Origin: Cyclobacteriaceae bacterium
Lineage (GTDB): Bacteria; Bacteroidota; Bacteroidia; Cytophagales; Cyclobacteriaceae
Assembly (NCBI GenBank): GCA_030589835.1
Contig: JAUUZS010000321.1
Location: 1 to 5,574, forward strand
Reading direction: 5' to 3'
DNA: 5,574 nt
The translations under genes were made by a program, and so were the position numbers. The notes beneath the pieces are model-generated. The model was not told the origin of the DNA and made no database searches. It saw only the letters and a program-made list of their open reading frames with translations. The stretch's first letter is position 1; the number at the start of each line of letters is the position of its first letter. Of this stretch, positions 1 to 5,574 are shown in pieces.

Positions 1-1
1 C

Positions 2-2146
2 AGATTGATGCAGGAAGGTTATAGCCCGATCAAAGCTGCAAAGGAGGGAGTTGGCGAAGTTGCATTACCTATCATCACCTCTACGGCTACTACTTTGGCG
101 GCATTTACTCCCCTGATATTTTGGGGAGGGATTATGGGAGAGTTTATGAAATATCTGCCTATCACCATTATCATTGTTCTTTCATCATCTCTTTTTGTGG
201 CATTGGTTATAAATCCTGTCCTCACTTCCCTGCTTATGAAGGTAGAAGAGGCCAAAATAAAACGCACAAAACTTTTCGTGATTGCCGGATCATTTGCTTT
301 GGTCAGCGTACCGTTTTACATAACAGGATATAATGCATTGGCAAATATATTGATGCTTGTTGCTCTTGGAGCCCCATTTAATAGCTTTATTCTAACACCC
401 GGAGTCAAATGGTTTCAAAATGTTTTTCTTCCATTGTTGGAAAATGGATATTCCCGAACCATAAGATTTGCCCTTAAAGGAAAAATGCCATACGTGTTTT
501 TTATTGGGACATTTATGCTTCTTGTTTTATCAATAATGTGGTTTGGAGCCAGCCAGCCAAAAGTTTCATTTATGCCGGAGGGTGAACCTAATTATATCAA
601 TATATTTATAGAAAAGCCAATTGGTATTGATATTGTAGAAACGAATTCTTTTACCATGAAAATAGAAGATGAAATCATGGGCATATTAAAACCTTATGAA
701 CATGCAGTTGAGTCTTTCATTGCACAGGTTGGTGAGGGAGCAGGTGATCCCAATCAAATGCCGAGTGGCGAAGAAACACCTAATAAATCGATGATCACCG
801 TTTCTTTCGTGGAATATGAATTCAGAAATGGTGTAGATACCAGGAAGGTAATGGAGGAAATCAGGCAAAAGATCACCAATTATCCGGGTGTCCAGATCAC
901 GATAGATAAGGAGCAGATGGGGCCTCCGGTAGGCAAACCTATAAACATTGAAATCAGTGGAGAAAATTATGAACGCCTGATCCGGGTGGCTGATGGCGTA
1001 ATTGAAAACATCAACAATGAAAACATCGCCGGAATCCAGGAACTGAAATCTGATCTGGAAACCGGGAAACCTGAACTACTCGTAAATATCAATCGGGATA
1101 AAGCCAGAAGATTTGGCCTTTCTACCTTTTCGATAGCTACAGAATTAAGAACTGCTTTGTTTGGTCTGGAAGTATCAAAATTTAAAGATGGTGAAGATGA
1201 ATATCCGATTCAGTTGCGATTGAAAGACGAATACAGGTATGATATTGACGCCCTGCTAGATAAAAAAGTGACATTCCGGGATAATAAAGGAAATCTTAAA
1301 CAAATTCCTATTTCTTCAGTTGCAAGTCTTGAGTATTCGTCAACCTATGGTTCTGTAAAACGAAAAGATTTGGATCGGGTTATTTCCCTATACAGCAATG
1401 TGATCGAAGGATACAACGCCAATGAAATAGTGAGTGAGCTGAAACTGTTGCTTTCCAATTATGAATTGCCGGCTGGCTATACCTTGAAATTTACTGGTGA
1501 GCAAGAAGAGCAAGCAGAGTCTAGTGAGTTTTTAATGAAAGCGCTGATGATCGCTATTTTTGCAATTTTCTTGATTATCGTAGCGCAGTTCAATTCCATT
1601 TCTTCTCCATTTATTATTATGGCCTCTGTACTGCTGAGTACTATTGGTGTCTTTTTGGGTCTGGTGACTTTCAATATGGATTTTATAATTATTATGACAG
1701 GAATCGGTATTATTTCTCTCGCTGGTGTAGTGGTGAATAATGCCATAGTATTGATTGACTATATAAATTTGGTCAGATTGAGAAGGAGGGCAGAACTCGG
1801 ATTAAAAGAAAACGAATATTTGAGTATGAAGGATCTGATAGAAAGTATTCGGATTGCAGGGAAAACAAGATTGAGACCTGTATTGCTCACGGCCATCACG
1901 ACAGTTCTTGGCTTGATACCGATGGCCATAGGCATGAATATAAATTATATCATGCTGTTTACAGATTTCGATCCTGAATTTTATGTAGGTGGAGATAATG
2001 CTGCCTTCTGGGGTCCAATGGCGTGGACAGTAATATTCGGATTGGTATTCGCTACTTTTCTGACCCTGGTTATTGTGCCCGTAATGTATCTGATATCAGA
2101 CAAAATATCTTTGCGGCTGAAAGGTGTAAAACTAAAAAAAGAATAG
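2..2146 (+). CDS. RND-family efflux transporter permease, C-terminal part (5' end outside window)
   Basis: Inner-membrane, proton-driven RND pump subunit of the AcrB/HAE1 type, normally working with a periplasmic adaptor and a TolC-like outer-membrane channel. The reading frame is open to the left edge, so the true start is upstream. Taking base 5 as residue 1, the fragment has 713 residues against about 1,000-1,150 for the family. It begins just after TM4, so the TM4 acidic proton-relay residues are not visible. TM5 is near 20-42 and TM6 near 50-78, followed by two extra hydrophobic stretches at 90-107 and 111-130. TM7 is at 163-181. The second periplasmic (porter/docking) loop starts at the family-typical FMPEGEPNY and spans about 185-505. 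TM8 to TM12 lie near 508-528, 534-553, 560-588, 625-643 and 674-696. TM10 carries VVNNAIVLIDY, with Asn where AcrB has Lys940. The tail is lysine-rich and ends at TAG. Substrate (drug, lipid or metal) cannot be told from this part; the hydrophobic-substrate HAE1 branch seems likelier than heavy-metal CzcA. Confidence 0.95.
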   Translation, partial: RLMQEGYSPIKAAKEGVGEVALPIITSTATTLAAFTPLIFWGGIMGEFMKYLPITIIIVLSSSLFVALVINPVLTSLLMKVEEAKIKRTKLFVIAGSFALVSVPFYITGYNALANILMLVALGAPFNSFILTPGVKWFQNVFLPLLENGYSRTIRFALKGKMPYVFFIGTFMLLVLSIMWFGASQPKVSFMPEGEPNYINIFIEKPIGIDIVETNSFTMKIEDEIMGILKPYEHAVESFIAQVGEGAGDPNQMPSGEETPNKSMITVSFVEYEFRNGVDTRKVMEEIRQKITNYPGVQITIDKEQMGPPVGKPINIEISGENYERLIRVADGVIENINNENIAGIQELKSDLETGKPELLVNINRDKARRFGLSTFSIATELRTALFGLEVSKFKDGEDEYPIQLRLKDEYRYDIDALLDKKVTFRDNKGNLKQIPISSVASLEYSSTYGSVKRKDLDRVISLYSNVIEGYNANEIVSELKLLLSNYELPAGYTLKFTGEQEEQAESSEFLMKALMIAIFAIFLIIVAQFNSISSPFIIMASVLLSTIGVFLGLVTFNMDFIIIMTGIGIISLAGVVVNNAIVLIDYINLVRLRRRAELGLKENEYLSMKDLIESIRIAGKTRLRPVLLTAITTVLGLIPMAIGMNINYIMLFTDFDPEFYVGGDNAAFWGPMAWTVIFGLVFATFLTLVIVPVMYLISDKISLRLKGVKLKKE

Positions 2147-2158
2147 CAGGAGTAGAGT

Positions 2159-2178
2159 GGCAGTTGGCAGTAGCAGTA
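2159..2178. repeat. Short GCAGT-rich imperfect direct repeat after the RND stop codon
   Basis: GCAGT occurs at 2160-2164, 2167-2171 and 2173-2177, spaced 7 and 6 bp apart. The end of the cluster, CAGTAGCAGTA (2168-2178), recurs exactly at 3642-3652, likewise about 20 bp past a stop codon. It resembles low-complexity intergenic repeats of some Bacteroidota genomes, which is recollection rather than a search result. No function is assigned. Confidence 0.5.
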
Positions 2179-2274
2179 ATACTCTGGATTTAACGATACC
2201 GCAACTAAGTTGTAACCAAAAGCCGTTTTAAAAGTTATATGTTTATAAATGTTGAAAACGCGGCGTCTGCCTGA

Positions 2275-2303
2275 TTTTCAATTAAGGCTATTTCATATAT
2301 AAT
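2275..2303 (+). promoter_or_regulatory. Candidate promoter for the metallophosphoesterase gene
   Basis: A perfect TATAAT at 2298-2303 sits 17 bp downstream of TTTTCA (2275-2280, 4 of 6 matches to TTGACA). This would give a leader of roughly 65 nt. The caveat is that the primary sigma factor of Bacteroidota prefers a TTTG / TAnnTTTG pair rather than the sigma-70 consensus, and AT-rich spacers yield TATAAT by chance. A near-match to TAnnTTTG, TATGTTTA at 2238-2245, lacks a well-spaced -33 element. Confidence 0.25.
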
Positions 2304-2375
2304 TAAGAGTATAAAAGGTTCCGGAAAGTCTCGATTCTTCCTTTTCAATTTCTATCAAACAACTAAAAAAGTAAT

Positions 2376-3623
2376 ATGAGTAAAGTGCTAATGATCATCG
2401 GTTTTTCAGTTTTCTTTATAATCATTGATTTATACATTTATCAGGCAATAAAAGTTTCTATTCAAGGGATTTCAGCTTCATGGCGAAAGGTAATAGTTGC
2501 ACTATTTTGGGGGTTAACAACCTTTAGCATCATCAGTGTGCTAGTGATCAATACCACCGATTTCATTTCACATGACCTGAAAAGATTTATTGTCACCGGT
2601 ATCGTAATGCTATATTTCTCCAAGATATTCGGAGTGCTTACGCTTTTGATTGAGGACATTTACAGGGCAGGTCAATGGGTCATCGGAAAATATTTTTCGC
2701 AAAAAGGCCTTGAAAATCCATCAAGCGACAATGGTATAACCAGGTCAGCATTTTTGTCGAAAGCCTCGCTAATAGCTGTGGCAGCTCCTTTAACAACCTT
2801 TGGATTAGGGATCGCTTCCGGAGCTCACAACTACAGGGTGAGGCGCAAAACAATTCATCTGCCAAATCTTCCCTCAGCCTTTGATGGCATCAAAATCGGC
2901 CAACTTTCAGATATACATAGCGGAAGTTTTTTTAGCAGACCGGGCGTAAAAAAAGGTATTGATTTGCTGCTTGGCGAAAAACCAGATGTAATTTTTTTTA
3001 CAGGAGATTTAGTCAATGACCAGGCTAGTGAAGTTTCAAAATACAAAGATTTGTTTTCGAAAGTAAAAGCACCTTTAGGCGTATTTTCTACACTCGGAAA
3101 TCATGATTATGGCGATTACAAGGGTTGGAATACGATTAATGACAAGAAGAAAAATCTGGCAGATTTAATACAAACCCAAAAAGAAATGGGATGGGATATC
3201 CTCCTCAATGAAAACAGAACACTCAAAGTAAATGGTGAGGAGATTGCTATTATTGGCATTGAAAATTGGGGAGCAGGCAGGTTTTCAAAATATGGAGATC
3301 TGGAAAAAGCATATCAGGGGATCGAAGAAAAGCCGGTAAAGCTTTTACTCTCTCATGACCCGAGTCATTGGGATGCCCAGGTAAGACCTCAATACAATGA
3401 TATCGATGTCATGTTTGCAGGTCATACGCATGGCTTTCAGTTTGGCGTTGAGATCGGAAATTTCAAATGGAGCCCCTCACAATATATTTATAAACAATGG
3501 GCAGATCTGCATCAGGAAGGCAATCAATATCTCTATGTAAATCGCGGATTTGGTTTTATTGGCTATCCCGGAAGAATTGGTATTTTGACTGAAATTACCA
3601 TCATTGAATTGAAACAGGCATAG
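2376..3623 (+). CDS. Membrane-anchored calcineurin-like metallophosphoesterase
   Basis: Complete 415-residue protein of the YkuE-like branch of the calcineurin-like phosphoesterase superfamily (PF00149), which hydrolyses phosphomonoester, phosphodiester or pyrophosphate bonds with two metal ions. Hydrophobic helices lie near residues 4-24, 38-58, 70-92 and 128-148; the catalytic domain starts about 170. All metal-ligand motifs are intact: SDIH (D179, H181), GDLVND (D211), GNHD (N242, H243, D244), SHDPSHW (H327) and GHTHG (H350, H352). A short TRSAFL motif (122-127) before the fourth helix resembles a degenerate twin-arginine signal with one Arg. The ATG at 2376 is chosen because an in-frame TAA lies at 2364-2366; the upstream context is A-rich without a Shine-Dalgarno, normal for Bacteroidota. 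Membrane attachment suggests an envelope or lipid substrate, for example a UDP-diacylglucosamine-type pyrophosphatase or phospholipid phosphoesterase, but the exact substrate is unknown. Helix topology, and so which side the active site faces, is ambiguous from charge distribution. Confidence 0.93.
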   Translation: MSKVLMIIGFSVFFIIIDLYIYQAIKVSIQGISASWRKVIVALFWGLTTFSIISVLVINTTDFISHDLKRFIVTGIVMLYFSKIFGVLTLLIEDIYRAGQWVIGKYFSQKGLENPSSDNGITRSAFLSKASLIAVAAPLTTFGLGIASGAHNYRVRRKTIHLPNLPSAFDGIKIGQLSDIHSGSFFSRPGVKKGIDLLLGEKPDVIFFTGDLVNDQASEVSKYKDLFSKVKAPLGVFSTLGNHDYGDYKGWNTINDKKKNLADLIQTQKEMGWDILLNENRTLKVNGEEIAIIGIENWGAGRFSKYGDLEKAYQGIEEKPVKLLLSHDPSHWDAQVRPQYNDIDVMFAGHTHGFQFGVEIGNFKWSPSQYIYKQWADLHQEGNQYLYVNRGFGFIGYPGRIGILTEITIIELKQA

Positions 3624-3636
3624 TGTTTGAAAACAA

Positions 3637-3733
3637 GTATTCAGTAGCAGTAGCTGTGGCACTATTGGTAGAAATCCCACAAAAGGCATCATTTTTCCAT
3701 GAAATTTTAGTGGTCAGTATCCGGTATTCAGTA
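3637..3733. repeat. CAGTA / GTATTCAGTA short-repeat cluster
   Basis: GTATTCAGTA occurs at 3637-3646 and 3724-3733. The first copy runs into CAGTAGCAGTAGC (3642-3654), the second is preceded by CAGTATCCG (3715-3723). The 11-mer CAGTAGCAGTA is identical to bases 2168-2178. The words are short and interrupted, so this is a degenerate repeat field rather than a regular array. Confidence 0.5.
3681..3701. repeat. Imperfect 21-bp direct repeat, copy 1
   Basis: Shares AAAAGGCATCA at the left and TCCATG at the right with 3801-3821 (17 of 21 identical). The four differing central bases are TTTT here and AAAA in the other copy. The two copies start exactly 120 bp apart. Confidence 0.55.
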
Positions 3734-3785
3734 ATCGGGCATAAAAGTAAAGGGTAAAAGGCTAAAGAAACAAAAGGTCGTCTTG

Positions 3786-3804
3786 GTGAAAAAACGTGAA
3801 AAAA
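3786..3804. repeat. Tandem GTGAAAAAA doublet
   Basis: GTGAAAAAA occurs at 3786-3794 and 3796-3804, separated by a single C, giving a 10-bp period of phased A-tracts that could produce slight intrinsic curvature. It abuts the second copy of the 21-bp repeat. Confidence 0.45.
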
Positions 3805-3833
3805 GGCATCAAAAATCCATGCCTCGTCCGGCA
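3801..3833. repeat. Imperfect 21-bp direct repeat, copy 2, with hairpin potential
   Basis: Bases 3801-3821 repeat 3681-3701 with an AAAA core. This copy can fold: AGGCAT (3804-3809) pairs with ATGCCT (3819-3824) around a 9-nt loop. A competing hairpin pairs TGCC (3820-3823) with GGCA (3830-3833) around 6 nt. Neither is followed by a T-tract, so neither reads as an intrinsic terminator on the + strand. Confidence 0.5.
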
Positions 3834-4037
3834 GGTGGGATGGAAAAATAGTGCTTTTACAGAATGTTAAAAAGATGAAGGCCACCTATAAAAACGATGA
3901 TTTTTTTTAAAAGGGAGGAGAATCCGCATTGCATATGCTGAAGTAGCTGGTACGCTTTTGGAAAAGCCTACAAGTTGGGGTCTCAAATATTCAACTAAAT
4001 TTACTTGGGCAATTATTAGAAAATGGAAAGTAATTGG

Positions 4038-4046
4038 TATCTTTTG
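4038..4046 (+). promoter_or_regulatory. Possible Bacteroidota-type -7 element before the TPR-LuxR gene
   Basis: TATCTTTTG is one base longer than the TAnnTTTG consensus of the Bacteroidota primary sigma factor and would place transcription start about 20 nt before the ATG at 4073. No TTG lies at the expected 19-21 bp upstream (the nearest upstream, 4005-4007, is about 30 bp away), so support is weak. Confidence 0.2.
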
Positions 4047-4072
4047 TTTTTCGATTACAAATAAAAACCATA

Positions 4073-5574
4073 ATGCCAATTTTTAATCTACGATTGCAGC
4101 GTATTTTTATCTCCGCTTTTTTCATTTTCTTTGGTACCCATGTGGCTTTTTCTATCGACAAGGGCGATAGCCTGGTAGCCATTGCCAGAGACATTCAACA
4201 ACCTGTCAACAACAGGTTAAAGGCATACAAAGACCTGGTTTTTTATTTCGAAACATCCGATCCCGACAAGGCTATCGTGTACGGCAACGAAGGGATCGAA
4301 TTGCCAAGAATCGATAGTTTGGTAGAAGAGTTGGCCAGGCTTTATGAAAATATGGCCTTTGTGCATATTTCTGCTCAGGAGTATCAGGAGGCTATTCCAT
4401 ATTTAAAGAAATCTGCCGGAGCATTTGCTACGGCAGGAAACATAAAAAAGGTTGGGGGAACGTATAAAAATATAGGTGTGCTTAACCGAAAATTGGGAAA
4501 TTACCCTGAGTCGATTAAGTATCAAATGCTTAGTCTTGAGAACTACGAAGAGCTTGGTGATACCGCAGAGCAAGTCGCAGTACTGATGAACATAGGTAAT
4601 ATTTATGTGTATCAGAAGCAGCCCGGGCTGGGATTTCCATATTTCCAAAAAGCCTATGATTTGGCCAGGACGCAAAATGATTCTTTAGTAACTATAGAGG
4701 CGATAAATAGCTATGCATTTGGCTATGACCATATGGCAAAAAAAGATACAGCATTATATTATTATCTCATCGCAATAGATGGATATAACAGGCTTAACAG
4801 GTTTGTGAAAAAAGCAAAAGCGGAACATAATGTTGCTTTAATTTATATGGGAAAAGAAGAATATCTAAAAGCGGAGAAAATGCTTCTGTCTTCGCTAAAT
4901 GTTTTTAATCAATTGCCGGCAACCATGGATATTGAGAAAGCCACAGTAAAATCTAGCCTTGGAAGAGTTTATGCAAATAGTGAACGTGATAATCTCGCTG
5001 TAAAATTTTTGACAGAAGCACTTGATGTATTTAGAAAAAAAGATGCCAAGACAGAAGAAAAGACTACACTAGAATATTTGTCGCAATCGTTGGCCAATCA
5101 AGAGAGATTTGAAGAGGCTTATCAATATCATGTTGATTTTATGCTAATTAAGGATTCTATCCAAAATAGTGAAATTCTGGCCGAGGTGGCAGATCTTACG
5201 GAAAGATATGAGTCTAATAAAAAGGAAAAAGAAATTATAATACTTCAACATGAGCACGAACAAGATGTGAAGTTTAAATTAATTTTTATAAGTATTTCCG
5301 GTGCAGTTATTAGTTCTCTTATCATAGGATTCTTGATTTATCACCAACGGAAATTGAAAGAAACAGAACAGATTAAAAATCGATTTATCCAAAATGCTCG
5401 TGAGCTGGATATACTCAGACAAAAGATAGCGAATGAAACTACACAATATACCCTTCCGCATGAATTTACTTTTAATCGAGATGAGGTGAATTCACTTTTG
5501 AAGCAAGCCCTTAGTGATCGTGAGCTCGATGTTTTTATGTTGCTGCTCGAAGGACACACAAACCGAGCTATCTC
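4073..5574 (+). CDS. Membrane-tethered TPR / LuxR-type HTH regulator (3' end outside window)
   Basis: The frame is open from ATG 4073 to the right edge: 500 full residues, then TC (Ser whatever follows). Residues 1-27 look like a signal peptide: basic Arg7/Arg10, hydrophobic 11-26, possible cleavage after AFS. Residues about 50-360 form six or seven TPR-like helical pairs, for example near 88-121, 128-161, 168-201, 249-281 and 331-360. A charged, probably coiled-coil region (361-402) leads to one TM helix (403-423), a basic cytoplasmic linker, and the start of a LuxR/GerE helix-turn-helix: LSDRELDVF (480-488), then EGHTNRAIS (493-501) with the conserved Asn497. The recognition helix is beyond the window. 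The inferred role is a one-component sensor with periplasmic TPRs and a DNA-binding domain at the inner membrane; ligand and targets are unknown. ATG 4073 is preferred because the signal peptide starts there; an in-frame TTG (4034) after the stop at 4031-4033 is the only other upstream candidate seen. It is separated from the phosphoesterase by 449 bp, so is likely transcribed alone. Confidence 0.9.
   Translation, partial: MPIFNLRLQRIFISAFFIFFGTHVAFSIDKGDSLVAIARDIQQPVNNRLKAYKDLVFYFETSDPDKAIVYGNEGIELPRIDSLVEELARLYENMAFVHISAQEYQEAIPYLKKSAGAFATAGNIKKVGGTYKNIGVLNRKLGNYPESIKYQMLSLENYEELGDTAEQVAVLMNIGNIYVYQKQPGLGFPYFQKAYDLARTQNDSLVTIEAINSYAFGYDHMAKKDTALYYYLIAIDGYNRLNRFVKKAKAEHNVALIYMGKEEYLKAEKMLLSSLNVFNQLPATMDIEKATVKSSLGRVYANSERDNLAVKFLTEALDVFRKKDAKTEEKTTLEYLSQSLANQERFEEAYQYHVDFMLIKDSIQNSEILAEVADLTERYESNKKEKEIIILQHEHEQDVKFKLIFISISGAVISSLIIGFLIYHQRKLKETEQIKNRFIQNARELDILRQKIANETTQYTLPHEFTFNRDEVNSLLKQALSDRELDVFMLLLEGHTNRAI

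Larger units (their letters stand above)
2147..2375. other. Intergenic spacer between RND pump and metallophosphoesterase genes
   Basis: A 229-bp stretch with no credible ORF. Near its start is a GCAGT-rich cluster (2159-2178). Bases 2154-2158 (AGAGT) and 2181-2185 (ACTCT) could pair, but the 22-nt loop and missing T-tract make this a poor terminator. The right half is AT-rich and holds a TATAAT-like box (2298-2303) and an 8-bp palindrome, TTCCGGAA (2319-2326), which would lie in the leader of the downstream gene. A spacer of this size suggests the phosphoesterase is transcribed independently of the pump. Confidence 0.6.
3624..4072. other. 449-bp non-coding spacer with degenerate repeats
   Basis: No ORF here has a plausible start, ribosome site and protein-like composition; the reverse-strand open frames look fortuitous. 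The left half (3637-3840) is built from short repeated words: CAGTAGCAGTA, two copies of GTATTCAGTA (3637-3646 and 3724-3733), a 21-bp imperfect repeat 120 bp apart, a GTGAAAAAA doublet, and a GC-rich TCGTCCGGCAGGTGGG island (3824-3839) in otherwise AT-rich DNA. The right half (3841-4072) holds a T8 run (3901-3908), an orphan purine-rich GGGAGGAG (3913-3920) and the presumed promoter region of the downstream regulator. It reads like a decayed interspersed-repeat patchwork, which is inference. Confidence 0.55.

Noticed and set aside
1477..1746. Reverse-strand 89-codon frame within the RND gene
   Set aside because: It is antisense to TM8-TM10; the Ile/Val-rich product is what antisense reading of hydrophobic helices gives.
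3655..3681. Possible terminator hairpin after the phosphoesterase (TGTGG / CCACA)
   Set aside because: Only a 5-bp stem with a 17-nt loop and no T-tract follows; not a credible intrinsic terminator.
3637..3821. CRISPR array
   Set aside because: Repeats are too few, too short and irregularly spaced, with no uniform spacers and no cas genes in view.
3601..3885. Reverse-strand open frame of 94 codons over the end of the phosphoesterase gene and the spacer
   Set aside because: It overlaps a confident gene on the other strand, crosses the repeat field, has no recognisable domain, and its hydrophobic and aromatic content follows from the A-rich + strand.
3901..3908. T8 run as an intrinsic terminator
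   Set aside because: No stable GC-rich stem lies immediately upstream; the preceding sequence is A-rich.
3867..4194. Two reverse-strand frames (3867-4079 and 3991-4194) at the start of the TPR gene
   Set aside because: They overlap each other and the signal-peptide-coding start of the TPR regulator, and show no protein family features.

Overview
The window most likely comes from a member of the Bacteroidota, probably a Cytophagales-type organism. This rests on the AT-rich, weak Shine-Dalgarno context of the starts, the style of the RND pump and of the membrane-anchored metallophosphoesterase, and above all a periplasmic-TPR / one-helix / LuxR-HTH regulator, an architecture typical of that phylum. 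Lineage is inferred from protein style only; no rRNA or marker gene is present.

Layout, all genes on the + strand: (1) 2-2146, the C-terminal part of an inner-membrane RND efflux transporter, entering from the left already past TM4; (2) 2147-2375, an intergenic stretch with a short GCAGT-rich repeat and a candidate promoter; (3) 2376-3623, a complete 415-residue gene with about four membrane helices followed by a calcineurin-like metallophosphoesterase domain with all metal-ligand motifs; (4) 3624-4072, a 449-bp non-coding stretch that looks like a degenerate patchwork of repeats; (5) 4073 to the right edge, a TPR regulator with signal peptide, TPR array, one TM helix and the first half of a LuxR helix-turn-helix. 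The last gene runs off the window.

The three genes share a strand, but gaps of 229 and 449 bp argue against one tight operon. The pump probably belongs with adaptor and outer-membrane genes to the left of the window. The phosphoesterase appears to be a stand-alone envelope or lipid-associated enzyme. The third gene is probably a one-component envelope sensor whose targets may lie to its right. The sequence shows no direct functional link between the three.

No tRNA, rRNA, CRISPR array, transposase or convincing intrinsic terminator was found. The least explained material is the repeat-bearing spacer at 3624-4072, which shares an 11-mer with the spacer after the pump gene. I found no clear evidence of an undescribed multi-gene system; the regulator architecture and the spacer repeats deserve the closest look.
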